DNA of 50,317 nucleotides from Pseudomonadota bacterium (GTDB taxonomy: Bacteria > Pseudomonadota > Gammaproteobacteria > Steroidobacterales > Steroidobacteraceae): assembly GCA_023457495.1 (NCBI GenBank), contig JAEWLQ010000131.1:1-50317 (forward strand), given 5' to 3'. Of this stretch, positions 7,896 through 17,245 are shown one piece after another. The notes under the pieces are model-generated. The model was given only the letters and a program-made list of their open reading frames with translations, had not been told where the DNA came from and did not search any database. Positions within the stretch are counted from its first letter, which is position 1. Each line of letters begins with the position of its first letter. The position numbers and the translations under genes were made by a program.

Positions 7896-9817
7896 CCACC
7901 GCCGCCCCTCCGGATTCTCCCGCCGGCACGCTCGATGTCGCGCTCGCGAATGCCGCGCGACTTCTGGAGGCCGATCCGCGGGCCGCGGCGGAACAGGCGG
8001 ACGAGATCCTCAAGGTCATTCCCGACCAGCCCAATGCGCTGGCGCTGTCCGGGCTCGCCCTCGGGCGACTGGGGCGGGGCGAGGAAGCGATCGCCGCGCT
8101 GAAGCGCGCGGTGCACTTCCGTCCGGCGTTGCCCGACGCGTGGCGCGCGCTCGGTGATCACTACACCGCGCTCGAGATGAAAGAGGCCGCGGACGCCGCG
8201 TATGCCGAATCCATCCGCCACTCCACGCGCGATCCGCAACTCGTCCACGCCGCGACGGCACTGTGCGAGAACCGCATCCCGGAGGCGGAGGCCGCGCTGC
8301 GCGAGTTCCTCAAGCGCCACCCGACCGACGTCGCCGCGATCCGCATGCTCGCCGAGGTCGCGGCCCGCATCGGCCGCTACGCCGACGCGGAGAACCTGCT
8401 CGCGCGTTGTCTTCAGCTCGCGCCGGGCTTCGCGGCCGCGCGCCACAACTACGCGACGGTCCTGCACCGGCAGAACAAGTCCGAGGCGGCGCTCACCGAG
8501 GTCGAGCGCCTGCTTGCGGACGATCCGCGCAATCCGGGTTATCGCAACCTCAAGGCCGCGATCCTCGGCCGGATCGGCGAATACGCGGCCTCCATCGAGC
8601 AATACCAGGCGGTGCTCGCGGACTATCCACAGCAGGCCAAGGTGTGGATGAGCCTGGGGCACTCGCTCAAGACCGCCGGCCGCAACGCCGAGAGCATCGA
8701 GGCGTATCGCAAGACCATCGCGCTCGCGCCGCATCTCGGCGAGGCGTACTGGAGCCTCGCGAACCTCAAGACCTTCCGCTTCTCGCCGCAGGAAGCCGAC
8801 GCCATGCGCGCGCAGCTCGCGCGCGAGGACCTCACTACCGAGGATCGCTTCCACTTCGAGTTCTCGCTGGGCAAGGTGCTCGAGGATGCCGGCGAATACG
8901 CGGAGTCCTTCCATCACTACGCGGAAGGCAACCGGCTGCGCCGCGGACTCATCCGTTACGACGCGGAAGAGAATGCCGCGCACGTGCAGCGCTCGAAGAA
9001 GCTGTTCACCCGCGAATTCTTCGCCGCGCGCGTGGGCTTCGGCTGCGCGGCGCCCGATCCGATCTTCGTCGTCGGCCTGCCGCGCTCGGGCTCCACGCTG
9101 ATCGAACAGATCCTCGCCTCCCACTCGCAGGTGGAAGGCACGATGGAACTACCCGACGTCGCGATGCTCGCGCGCGCCGTCGGCAACCGCACGTCGCGCG
9201 AGCCCGGCGGCGCCTATCCACGCGCACTCTCGAAGTTCGACGCCGACGAGTTGCGCGACCTCGGCGAGCGTTACATCCGCCAGACGCGCATCCAGCGCAA
9301 GACCGCCGCGCCGTTTTTCATAGACAAGATGCCCAACAACTTCGCGCACGTCGGCTTCATCCACCTGATGCTGCCGAACGCGAAGATCATCGACGCGCGC
9401 CGCCACCCGCTCGGCTGCTGCTTCTCCGGGTTCAAGCAGCACTTCGCGCGCGGGCAGAACTTCACGTATGACCTGGCCGAAATCGGCCGGTACTACCGCG
9501 ATTACGTCGAACTGATGGCGCATTTCGACGAAGCGTTGCCGGGCCGCGTGCACCGGGTGTTCTACGAGAACATGATCGAGGACACGGAAGGAGAGGTCCG
9601 GCGGCTGCTCGCCTACTGCGGTTTGCCCTATGAAGAGGCAGTCCTGCGATTTCACGAAAATCAGAGGGCAGTGCGCACCGCGAGCTCGGAACAGGTGCGC
9701 CAGCCTATCTTCCGCGACGGTATCGATCACTGGAAGCACTTCGAACCGTTCCTCGTGCCCCTCAAAGAGGCATTGGGTCCGGTCCTATCCAGGTATCGAA
9801 CTACACCGAAGTTTTGA
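7892..9817 (+). CDS. TPR-sulfotransferase
   Basis: 641 aa, starting at the GTG that overlaps the M20 stop (GTGA). Residues about 10-330 are tetratricopeptide repeats, for example ALALSGLALGRLGRGEEAI and AKVWMSLGHSLKTAGRNAE. From about 390 comes a sulfotransferase domain with the PAPS 5'-phosphosulfate loop VVGLPRSGSTLIEQ, then FIDKMPNNF and the 3'-phosphate-binding region DARRHPLGCCFSGF. The TPR-plus-sulfotransferase pairing is common in proteobacteria. Substrates are mostly unknown but may be peptides, proteins or glycans bound by the TPR part. No signal peptide, so cytoplasmic. Coupling to an exported peptidase gene is seen, but no shared pathway can be named. Confidence 0.85.
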   Translation: MTTAAPPDSPAGTLDVALANAARLLEADPRAAAEQADEILKVIPDQPNALALSGLALGRLGRGEEAIAALKRAVHFRPALPDAWRALGDHYTALEMKEAADAAYAESIRHSTRDPQLVHAATALCENRIPEAEAALREFLKRHPTDVAAIRMLAEVAARIGRYADAENLLARCLQLAPGFAAARHNYATVLHRQNKSEAALTEVERLLADDPRNPGYRNLKAAILGRIGEYAASIEQYQAVLADYPQQAKVWMSLGHSLKTAGRNAESIEAYRKTIALAPHLGEAYWSLANLKTFRFSPQEADAMRAQLAREDLTTEDRFHFEFSLGKVLEDAGEYAESFHHYAEGNRLRRGLIRYDAEENAAHVQRSKKLFTREFFAARVGFGCAAPDPIFVVGLPRSGSTLIEQILASHSQVEGTMELPDVAMLARAVGNRTSREPGGAYPRALSKFDADELRDLGERYIRQTRIQRKTAAPFFIDKMPNNFAHVGFIHLMLPNAKIIDARRHPLGCCFSGFKQHFARGQNFTYDLAEIGRYYRDYVELMAHFDEALPGRVHRVFYENMIEDTEGEVRRLLAYCGLPYEEAVLRFHENQRAVRTASSEQVRQPIFRDGIDHWKHFEPFLVPLKEALGPVLSRYRTTPKF

Positions 9818-9870
9818 TTCGGTTACGAAAGGCATACACTGATCGCAGAATAAAAACTCGGGGAGCGGCG

Positions 9871-12288
9871 ATGACTCGTAGCAAGTTACGCAAGATCCGA
9901 CGTGAACAGGTCCGACAGGCCCGACTGGCCCGAACCTTCCTGAGCCCCATTCCGATCGCCGGCGCCCTCCTGGCGGCATCACCCACCCAGGCGCAACAGG
10001 CCGAAGAGCCGGCCCTACGCGGCATGGAGGAGGTGGTCGTCACCGCCCTCAAGCGCGAGCAGAACCTGCAGGACGTGCCGCTCAGCATCCAGGCCATCGG
10101 CACCGAGCGACTCGCCGATCTGGGGATCAAGGGCTTCGATGATTTCGTGAAGTACCTGCCCAGCGTGTCGTTCCAGCAGGCGGCGCCCGGATACGCCCGC
10201 GTGTTCATGCGCGGCGCGGCCGCCGGCGACAACGGCAACCATTCCGGACCGCAGCCCGGCGTCGGCCAGTATCTCGACGAGCAGCCCATCACGACGATCC
10301 AGGGCGCGCTCGACATCCACATGTACGACATCGCGCGCGTCGAGGCGCTCGCGGGTCCGCAGGGCACGCTGTACGGCGCGAGCTCGCAGTCGGGCACGAT
10401 CCGCATCATCACCAACAAGCCGGATGCGTCGGGTTTCGACGCGGGTTACGGCATCGAAGCCAACACGATCTCTGATGGCGATCCCGGCTATCTAGCCGAA
10501 GGATTCGTGAACATCCCGCTGAGCGAACGCGCCGCGATCCGCCTCGTCGGCTGGGCGCGCCACGACGGCGGGTACATCGACAACGTCGCCTACACGCGCA
10601 CCTTTCCCACCTCGGGCATCGCGATCAACTCGCTTGCCGAGGACAACTACAACGATTCCGACACCTACGGCGCGCGCGCCGCGCTCAAGATCGATCTCAA
10701 CGACAGCTGGAGCATCACGCCCACGATCATGGGCCAGAAGACGACGGGCAATGGCATCTACGCCGGCGACAGCAACTTCGGCGACCTGGAAGTCGCGCAC
10801 TTCCACCCGGAAGACTTCGATGACCGGTGGGTGCAGGCGGCGCTCGCCATCGAAGGCAAGGTCAGCAACTTCGACATCACGTTCTCGGGTGCGTACCTCA
10901 AGCGCGACGTCGATACGAACTCCGACTACTCGGACTACGCGTTCTTCTACGACACGCTTTCCGGGTACGGCGTGTATTTCTACGACAACGCCGGCGAGCT
11001 CATCAACCCGTCGCAGTTCATCCAGGGCAAGGATGGCTACACGAAGACCAGCGGCGAGCTGCGCATTTCGAGCCCGAGCGAGAACCGCGTGAGTTTCGTC
11101 GCGGGGCTCTTCTACCAGCGCCAGACGCACGACATCCAGCAGGAATACAACATCACGGGTCTCGCCGATCAGAGCGACGTGACCGGCTGGGACGACAGCT
11201 TCTGGCTGACCAAGCAGTGGCGCGTCGATCGCGACTACGCGGTGTTCGGCGAAGTGACCTTCGATGCCACCGACCGGCTGTCGCTGACCGGCGGACTGCG
11301 TTTCTTCAAGTACGAGAACTCGCTCGAAGGGTTCTTCGGCTTCGGCCTGACGAATCCGTATGGTTCGAGCACCGGCGAGGTGTCGTGCTTCGACACGGGG
11401 CAGGTGTTCGCAACGGCGCCGTGCACCAACCTCGACAAGACCGTGACCAGGGAAGACAACACCTTCCGCGTCAACGCATCCTTTCAGGCCACCGACGATG
11501 CGATGTTCTACGCGACGATCTCGGAGGGATTCCGTCCCGGCGGCGTGAACCGGCGCGGCACCTTTCCACCCTACAAGGCGGACTTCCTGACGAACTACGA
11601 AGTCGGCTGGAAGACGACGTGGGCCGAGAACCGGCTGCGTTTCAACGGCGCCTTCTATCTCGGTAAATGGGACGACTTCCAGTTCTCGTTCCTCGGCGAG
11701 AACGGCCTGACCAACGTGTCGAACGCCGGCAAGGCCGAGCTGCTGGGCGTCGAAGTCGACGTCCAATGGATGGCGACCGACGCGTTGACCGTGTTCGGCG
11801 GATTCGCGGTGCAGAAGGCGGAGCTCGCGGAAGATTTCTGCAAGACGCTGGACGCGGACGGCACGCCGCTGCCGCGCGGCGTGTGCGCGCCGGAAGAATT
11901 CGCGCCGGATGGTCAACGCCTGCCGACGACGCCGAGATTCAAGGCGAATCTCACCGTGCGCTACGAGTTTCCGCTGGCCGGGCTCGATGGCCACGTCCAG
12001 GTTTCGGGCGTCCACAACGGCAATTCGACCTCGGCGTTGCTGCCGTACGAGGCGGATGCGCTCGGTGTGCAGGACTCGTACACGTTGGCTGATTTCGCCT
12101 TCGGCATGGCGGCCGAGAAGTGGACCACGGAGCTCTTCATCGACAACGTGTTCGACGAGCGCGCGAGCCTGTACCGGTACGCCGAGTGCGACGTGTCGAT
12201 CTGCGTGAGCTCGGGAGCGGGCGGCAACGTGTATTCGGTCGTGACCCGGCCGCGCACGATCGGCATCCGGTTCAGCCAGAAGTTCTGA
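9871..12288 (+). CDS. TonB-dependent outer-membrane receptor
   Basis: 805 aa. ATG 9871 has GGGGAG about 7 nt upstream and opens a long Arg-rich signal peptide ending near PTQAQQ. The TonB box and plug follow (EEVVVTALKREQNLQDVPLS, then VRRVEALAGPQGTLYGASS-like plug motifs; here ARVEALAGPQGTLYGASSQ). A 22-strand barrel ends in the terminal Phe of RFSQKF. It imports a substrate across the outer membrane using TonB energy. The N-terminal EEVVVTAxKREQxLQDVP form is typical of large TBDR families in Sphingomonads, Caulobacter and Xanthomonadales that take up diverse carbon compounds; the ligand cannot be told here. A weak promoter (TTGATT, 15 nt, TACACT at 9835) precedes it. The PQQ dehydrogenase downstream could oxidise the imported compound. 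Confidence 0.92.
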   Translation: MTRSKLRKIRREQVRQARLARTFLSPIPIAGALLAASPTQAQQAEEPALRGMEEVVVTALKREQNLQDVPLSIQAIGTERLADLGIKGFDDFVKYLPSVSFQQAAPGYARVFMRGAAAGDNGNHSGPQPGVGQYLDEQPITTIQGALDIHMYDIARVEALAGPQGTLYGASSQSGTIRIITNKPDASGFDAGYGIEANTISDGDPGYLAEGFVNIPLSERAAIRLVGWARHDGGYIDNVAYTRTFPTSGIAINSLAEDNYNDSDTYGARAALKIDLNDSWSITPTIMGQKTTGNGIYAGDSNFGDLEVAHFHPEDFDDRWVQAALAIEGKVSNFDITFSGAYLKRDVDTNSDYSDYAFFYDTLSGYGVYFYDNAGELINPSQFIQGKDGYTKTSGELRISSPSENRVSFVAGLFYQRQTHDIQQEYNITGLADQSDVTGWDDSFWLTKQWRVDRDYAVFGEVTFDATDRLSLTGGLRFFKYENSLEGFFGFGLTNPYGSSTGEVSCFDTGQVFATAPCTNLDKTVTREDNTFRVNASFQATDDAMFYATISEGFRPGGVNRRGTFPPYKADFLTNYEVGWKTTWAENRLRFNGAFYLGKWDDFQFSFLGENGLTNVSNAGKAELLGVEVDVQWMATDALTVFGGFAVQKAELAEDFCKTLDADGTPLPRGVCAPEEFAPDGQRLPTTPRFKANLTVRYEFPLAGLDGHVQVSGVHNGNSTSALLPYEADALGVQDSYTLADFAFGMAAEKWTTELFIDNVFDERASLYRYAECDVSICVSSGAGGNVYSVVTRPRTIGIRFSQKF

Positions 12289-12320
12289 GATGAACGCGTT
12301 CACCGAGTGACTTAATATCC

Positions 12321-12359
12321 CGGATGCCGTTCGCAAAATTCCGGTTCAACCGGCATCCG
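12321..12359. other. Inverted repeat between TonB receptor and PQQ dehydrogenase genes
   Basis: CGGATGCCG (12321-12329) and CGGCATCCG (12351-12359) form a perfect 9-bp stem around a 21-nt loop. A competing near-palindrome CCGGTTcAACCGG (12341-12353) overlaps the second arm. No T-tract follows, so this is not a simple intrinsic terminator; it may be an mRNA-stabilising or attenuating hairpin, or an operator. Confidence 0.5.
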
Positions 12360-12418
12360 TCGCGTGGCCGCCTAGCAATTCCCTTAGACTTCCCGCTCTT
12401 CTCAGGGTGGGTCGATTC

Positions 12419-14782
12419 ATGAATTTCAGGAACCTCGTGTCACGCCTCTTCAAATGGGGCGTCCTCGCCTTTTTGCTGCTCGTCGGCGCGCGTTATGCGC
12501 ACGCGGTCTTCGGCAAGTACGGGGCCTCGTCTTCGCTGGCCTGGAACCCGCAGGTCGCGTGGCACGCCATTTCGGCGAGCGCAAAAGCCGACTGGCTGAA
12601 CCTCAAGCGCCTGCTGCCCGGCAACGCGGACAAGCGTGCCCCCGCGGAAGTGCAGAACGAGAACTTCGGCGAGATGCGCGTACCGATCACGCGCGAGTCG
12701 TTGCGAATGCTGCCCGAGGCGCCCGTCAGCACCGCGACCGAGGAATTCAAGATCGAGAAGGGCCTGCTGACGCTCGAGCACGAATCGGCCGGCGCTTCGG
12801 GCTCCACCACGGACGCAGCGCCCGCGGCGGTGACCGTCACCCACGAGCGTCATGACTGGCTGGTCTCCAGTGGCAACGATGAATCGCAGCGCCGCTCTCC
12901 GCTCAGCCAGATCAACACCGGCAACGTTGCTTCGCTCAAGCTCAAGTACGCGATCGACGTCGGCAAGATGTTCGGGGGTAGTTGGGACGGGAGCGTGCAG
13001 GCGTCGCCGATGGCCTGGGACAAGTACATTTTCTGGCTGACGCCCGACCAGCGTCTCATGGCCGCCGAAGCCGCGACCGGCACCGTCGTCTGGAGCGTGC
13101 GCGTGCCGCGCTACGGCTATTCGCGCCGCGGCTTCCTGATCCAACCCAGCGCGGACGGCAAGGAAGCCACGCTCTACGTGCCATTCGGCCGCTTCATCGG
13201 TGCGTTCGACGCGCGCACCGGCAAACTCGACAAGAGCAAGCTCGGCAACGGCGTGCGCGATCTCGACGGCGCCGCCACCGTCATCAGTCCCGCCATCGCG
13301 GGCGATATCCTGCTCGTGGCGCTCTACAGCGAGCGGACGATCCTGGGCCTCGACCTCGCGAGCGGCGAGCAGCGCTGGAAGATCGCGCTGCACGGCGACA
13401 GCCCGAACTTCGAAGGTGGCACCCAATGGGGTGGGATGACGATCGACCGCAAGACGAACACGCTGTTCGTGACCACGGGAAACCCGCGCCCGGCGCTCAT
13501 CGGCATCACGCGCCCCGGCCCCAACAACAACTCCGACAGCGTGCTCGCCATCGATCTCGCCACGCAATCGATCAAGTGGGCTTTCCAGGAAGTCGCGCAC
13601 GACCTGTGGGATCTCGACGTGCCGGGCACCCCGATGTTGACGACGATCACCATCGGCGGTCGGCAATACGATGTCGTCACCGTCGTGACCAAGTTGGGCA
13701 ACACGCTGCTGCTCGACCGCGCATCGGGCAAACCCATCTACGATTTCCGCCGGCGCCGCGCGCCGGGCTCGCGCATGGCCAACGACCACATGCCGGACTA
13801 CCAACCCGACGTCGAGTTGCCCGAGCCGCTCATCTCGCTCACGTGGGATCCCTCGCGCATCACGCAGGTCTCGGATGAGCGGCGCGCCTTCGTCGAAGCG
13901 CAGTTCAGCGGGCCCGGCACGATCCACGGCTGGTTCCGTCCGCCGGAGCTCAACAAGGACCTGGTGACCTTCGGTGTGCATGGTGGCGCCGAGTGGCACG
14001 GCGCCACGGTCGACCCGGACGGCGTGCTCTACGTGCCGGTCAACGACATCCCCTGGATGCTGCGCGTCTATCTGCTGGGCGATTCCGGCCCGCCGGGTGA
14101 TTCGCCCGTGTACCAGTCGCGGTGCGCGTCCTGCCACCTGCCGAGTCGCAACGGCCAGTTCGAAAGCGTCGGCGAGCAGGCGCGCAAGTTCGTGCCTTCG
14201 CTCAACGCGTACACCTTGCTGGACGAGAACAAGCAGCACTTCGTGCTCGCGGAATTCCAGAAGCGCCCATCACACGCGAAGGTGACGGCGACCCAGGCGG
14301 ACCTCGACGCCATCTGGACGGAGTTCGGCAAACTCGACGAGACGTTCTTCAACAATGGCAAGGCGTCGATGCTGTATCACTGGCGCCAGTTGCTGGACAC
14401 GGAAGCCATGCCCGGCTCCGCGCCGCCGTGGGGCAAGGTGGCTGCCATGGACCTCACCACCGGCCGCAAACTCTGGGAAGTGCCGCTGGGCGAGAAGGTG
14501 ATCGACGGCAAGCCCGTGCAGACGGGTTCGCCCAGCTACGGCGGACTGCTCGGCACCGCTGGCGGGTTGCTGTTCGTCGGCGGCACCGACGACAAGTACC
14601 TGCGCGCGATCGACAAGAAGACCGGCGCCACGCTGTGGAAATACGGAATGGATGCGGCCGGCAGTGCGCCACCGATTTCGTTCGAGGTCGACGGCCAGCA
14701 GTACATCGCGGTGATTTCGAGCGGCGGCCGGTTCCACAACTTCACCGACCAGGCGAACAAGCTGTACGTGTTCGGGTTTTGA
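12419..14782 (+). CDS. PQQ-dependent dehydrogenase with internal haem c domain
   Basis: 787 aa, starting at ATG 12419 with AGGGTGG 8 nt upstream. A membrane anchor or uncleaved signal (WGVLAFLLLVGARYAHAV) is followed by a linker and a quinoprotein beta-propeller beginning near DWLVSSGNDESQRRSPLSQI, the family's usual entry motif. Blade repeats continue with TGTVVWSVRVP, GEQRWKIALHGDSPN, and near the end GATLWKYGMDAAGSAPP. A single c-type haem motif, CASCH (about residues 569-573), is inserted within the propeller rather than at an end. Such enzymes oxidise alcohols, sugars or polyols in the periplasm and pass electrons through haem to the respiratory chain. The substrate is unknown, and no pqq biosynthesis genes are in the window. 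It is convergent with sthA. Confidence 0.85.
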   Translation: MNFRNLVSRLFKWGVLAFLLLVGARYAHAVFGKYGASSSLAWNPQVAWHAISASAKADWLNLKRLLPGNADKRAPAEVQNENFGEMRVPITRESLRMLPEAPVSTATEEFKIEKGLLTLEHESAGASGSTTDAAPAAVTVTHERHDWLVSSGNDESQRRSPLSQINTGNVASLKLKYAIDVGKMFGGSWDGSVQASPMAWDKYIFWLTPDQRLMAAEAATGTVVWSVRVPRYGYSRRGFLIQPSADGKEATLYVPFGRFIGAFDARTGKLDKSKLGNGVRDLDGAATVISPAIAGDILLVALYSERTILGLDLASGEQRWKIALHGDSPNFEGGTQWGGMTIDRKTNTLFVTTGNPRPALIGITRPGPNNNSDSVLAIDLATQSIKWAFQEVAHDLWDLDVPGTPMLTTITIGGRQYDVVTVVTKLGNTLLLDRASGKPIYDFRRRRAPGSRMANDHMPDYQPDVELPEPLISLTWDPSRITQVSDERRAFVEAQFSGPGTIHGWFRPPELNKDLVTFGVHGGAEWHGATVDPDGVLYVPVNDIPWMLRVYLLGDSGPPGDSPVYQSRCASCHLPSRNGQFESVGEQARKFVPSLNAYTLLDENKQHFVLAEFQKRPSHAKVTATQADLDAIWTEFGKLDETFFNNGKASMLYHWRQLLDTEAMPGSAPPWGKVAAMDLTTGRKLWEVPLGEKVIDGKPVQTGSPSYGGLLGTAGGLLFVGGTDDKYLRAIDKKTGATLWKYGMDAAGSAPPISFEVDGQQYIAVISSGGRFHNFTDQANKLYVFGF

Positions 14783-14788
14783 GAGCGT

Positions 14789-14804
14789 CGGTCCTATAGG
14801 ACCG
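14789..14804. other. Perfect palindrome spanning two convergent gene ends
   Basis: CGGTCCTATAGGACCG is a perfect 16-bp palindrome. It begins 7 nt after the PQQ dehydrogenase stop and contains the sthA stop codon. As RNA it gives a 6-bp stem with a TATA loop on either transcript but no T-tract. It may act as a weak bidirectional terminator or 3' stabiliser. Confidence 0.5.
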
Positions 14805-16248
14805 CAGCCGAGACGTCGGCGAGTGTTTCCGGAGTGATGTTTCCGTTCCGCTGCTTCACGATGTCGAGCGCTGCGATGCGGTAGGCCTCGGCCATCGTCG
14901 GAAAGTTGAACACGTTGTCGACGTACGCATCGACGTCGAGCTCGCCCGCGAGGCCAATCTGCCCGATGTGCACGAGCTCCGTCGCCGAATCGCCCGCGAT
15001 CTGCACGCCGACCACTCGCCGGCCGCCCGGATCCGCGATCAGCTTGAGAAGGCCGCGCTGGCTGCCGTTGATGTGCCCGCGCGCGATCTCCTCGAAGCGC
15101 GCGCGGCCGACGAGGGCGCCGCCGAAATGTTTGCGTGCGCCGTGTTCGTCGAGGCCGACGGTCGCGATCTCGGGAATCGTGTAGACGCCGGAGGGCAGGC
15201 GCGAGACCGGATCCGACGGCACCAGCAGTCCGAGCGCATGGCAGGCGGCGCGGCGGCCTTGCTCCATCGACACGGACGCGAGCGCCGGCGGGCCGATCAC
15301 ATCGCCCGCGGCGTAGACGCCGGGCGCCGTGGTCTGCAGGTTCTCATCGATCCGCACGTGGCCACGCGCGGTGAGCTCGATGCCGGCGGCCGCGAGGTTC
15401 AGGGAGTCGATGTTGGCGACGCGACCCAGCGCCACCAGCACCTTGTCGGAGACGATGGTCCGGCCGTCGCGGAATTCGGTGCGCACCTGGGATATTCCAT
15501 CGAAGCGCGCACCCACGGCTTCGGCGTTCGGCAGGTACTCGCCACCATTGCGCCGCAGTTCGTCCAGGTAGAACGACGTGAGCTCGGGATCGAGGAACGC
15601 CAGCGGCTGGTCGAGCTCGTCCGCCTGCGTGACCTCACAGCCGAGCGCCGCGAACATCGAGGCGTATTCGCTCGCGATGACGCCGCCGCCGAGCACCAGC
15701 AGGCTGCGCGGCAGGTAGGCGAGCGACAGGATGGAGTCGCTGTCGAGCAGGTGCTCGTGGTCGATGGGTAGTTTGGCCGGCACGCGCGGGCGCGAGCCGG
15801 TCGCGATGATGATGACGGGCGCGTGGATGCTGGACTGCGAGCCGTCGATGAGGAGCATCGTGAGCTCGTGCGGCTGTTTTTCATTTGCGCGCCCCTGAGG
15901 CGCGACGAAACTCGCGCGGCCGCGCAGCAGCGTGATGTCGTTGCGGTCGAGCTGCGCGGCCATGTAGGCGTCGTGCGCGGCGACGGTGCCGCCGACGCCA
16001 TCGAGCAGCGACTGCAGCCGCGCTTCCATCAGGTTCACCTGGCGCACGCGCTGGCGCAGTGCATGTTCGCGCAGGGACTTGCTCGGGATCGTGCCGGTGT
16101 GGACGCAGGCGCCGCCGACCTGCCGGTCGCGTTCGATGACCGCGACGCGCCGCCCGGCCTTGGCGGCCTGGATCGCGGCCTTCTGCCCGGCGGGGCCCGA
16201 GCCGATGACGACGACGTCGAAGGCGTGATTCCAGCTCGCGGCGCTCAT
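14794..16248 (-). CDS. sthA: Soluble pyridine nucleotide transhydrogenase
   Basis: 484 aa. A flavoprotein disulfide reductase fold with FAD motif VVVIGSGPAGQKAAIQAAKA at about 11-30, a second NAD(P) motif LLVLGGGVIASEYASMFAAL, and the GDVIGPPALASVSMEQG FAD segment. In place of the redox-active CxxxxC of lipoamide dehydrogenases it has GGACVHTGTIPSKSLRE, with one Cys followed by Thr, as in E. coli SthA. That points to direct hydride exchange between NADPH and NAD+. It would let the cell dispose of the NADPH made by glucose-6-phosphate dehydrogenase (zwf, in this window). The start overlaps the stop of the HDOD gene by 4 nt. Confidence 0.93.
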   Translation of the reverse strand: MSAASWNHAFDVVVIGSGPAGQKAAIQAAKAGRRVAVIERDRQVGGACVHTGTIPSKSLREHALRQRVRQVNLMEARLQSLLDGVGGTVAAHDAYMAAQLDRNDITLLRGRASFVAPQGRANEKQPHELTMLLIDGSQSSIHAPVIIIATGSRPRVPAKLPIDHEHLLDSDSILSLAYLPRSLLVLGGGVIASEYASMFAALGCEVTQADELDQPLAFLDPELTSFYLDELRRNGGEYLPNAEAVGARFDGISQVRTEFRDGRTIVSDKVLVALGRVANIDSLNLAAAGIELTARGHVRIDENLQTTAPGVYAAGDVIGPPALASVSMEQGRRAACHALGLLVPSDPVSRLPSGVYTIPEIATVGLDEHGARKHFGGALVGRARFEEIARGHINGSQRGLLKLIADPGGRRVVGVQIAGDSATELVHIGQIGLAGELDVDAYVDNVFNFPTMAEAYRIAALDIVKQRNGNITPETLADVSAAVL

Positions 16249-17132
16249 GTGAAGCTCTCCGCGGTCGCGTAGATCGCGGCGCGCTGCGCCATGATCGAGA
16301 ACAGCTCATCGGGGTAGATGGACAGGTCGTCCATCCAGCGCGACACGGGACCGAGCATGGAGTCGGGCAGCTCACCGCCGACGCCGGGCGAGCGCAGCTC
16401 GTCCGAGATCTGCCGCGCCAGCGCGACTTCCATGACTTCGGTGCGCGCATGGCCGGCCTCGAGCGGATTGCGCCAGTGCGCGATCGCGGAGGCCACCGAC
16501 AGCGGCAGATGCCAGTTGGCGGCGAGATGAGCGCCGACGCGCGCTTCGTGATCCGCCGCGTAACGCGAGACCGTCGTGACGTCGATCGACAACCGGTGTT
16601 CGAGCGCGGCCACGCCCATGCGGCTCAGCATCACCGCGTAACCCACGCGATGCAGCAGGCCGCATAGATAGGCCGACTCGACGTTGCGGCGCTTGAGGCG
16701 CGCGATCTCCTGCGCGAACAGCGCGGTGATGACCGACTCGCGCCAGATCTCCGCCATCTCGCGGTGGAAATACGCGGAATTGAACACCTGGCCGCGCACC
16801 GCCGCGGCGTAGGCGATGTTGCGGATCTCGCGCACGCCGAGCCAGGCGATGGCCTGCGACAACGTGACGACGGGCGTCCGGCGCGCGTACAGCGCGGAGT
16901 TCGCGACGCGCATGACCTGCCCGGCGAGCGACACGTCGCGCTGGATGAAGCCGGCGAGCTCGGCCGCGCCGGCATCGCTTTCCTCGTCGGTGCGCGGATC
17001 GTCGCTCGTGAGGCGCATGACTTCGACGGCGATCCGCGGCAACGGCGGCAACTCGAGCGTCTGGTCCGCGATGGCGGCGCGCAGGAGTTGATCGACGTGC
17101 TCTTCGGATTCGGGCGGCGAAATGGATGTCAT
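16245..17132 (-). CDS. HDOD-domain protein
   Basis: 295 aa. The HDOD domain (an HD-like helical fold without the metal-binding HD pair) covers about residues 20-230: LPPLPRIAVEVMRL, IQRDVSLAGQVMRVANSA, LSQAIAWLGVREIRNI, YLCGLLHRVGYAVM. The expected catalytic His-Asp of true HD phosphohydrolases is missing, as usual in this family. HDOD proteins act in signalling and regulation, often with c-di-GMP or chemotaxis components. No signalling gene is nearby. The stop overlaps the sthA start (ATGA), so the two are translationally coupled, an unexpected pairing with redox balance. Upstream (17133-17245) I see only a CCGTTAACGG palindrome at 17163 as a possible site. Confidence 0.85.
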   Translation of the reverse strand: MTSISPPESEEHVDQLLRAAIADQTLELPPLPRIAVEVMRLTSDDPRTDEESDAGAAELAGFIQRDVSLAGQVMRVANSALYARRTPVVTLSQAIAWLGVREIRNIAYAAAVRGQVFNSAYFHREMAEIWRESVITALFAQEIARLKRRNVESAYLCGLLHRVGYAVMLSRMGVAALEHRLSIDVTTVSRYAADHEARVGAHLAANWHLPLSVASAIAHWRNPLEAGHARTEVMEVALARQISDELRSPGVGGELPDSMLGPVSRWMDDLSIYPDELFSIMAQRAAIYATAESFT

Positions 17133-17245
17133 GGGCGTTTTCTGGTTCTGGAGTGACCCGACCCGTTAACGGCCACTCCCCCACGCACTTGACCCAGCCG
17201 CGCCCTCAGTGACCCGGAAGCCAACCCTCGTCACAAATCAACGGG

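Noticed and set aside
10492..12336. Long open frame on the minus strand opposite the TonB receptor
   Set aside because: In GC-rich DNA the strand opposite a real gene often stays open. The protein is Arg/His/Val-rich, has no domain, and the plus-strand receptor explains the region fully.
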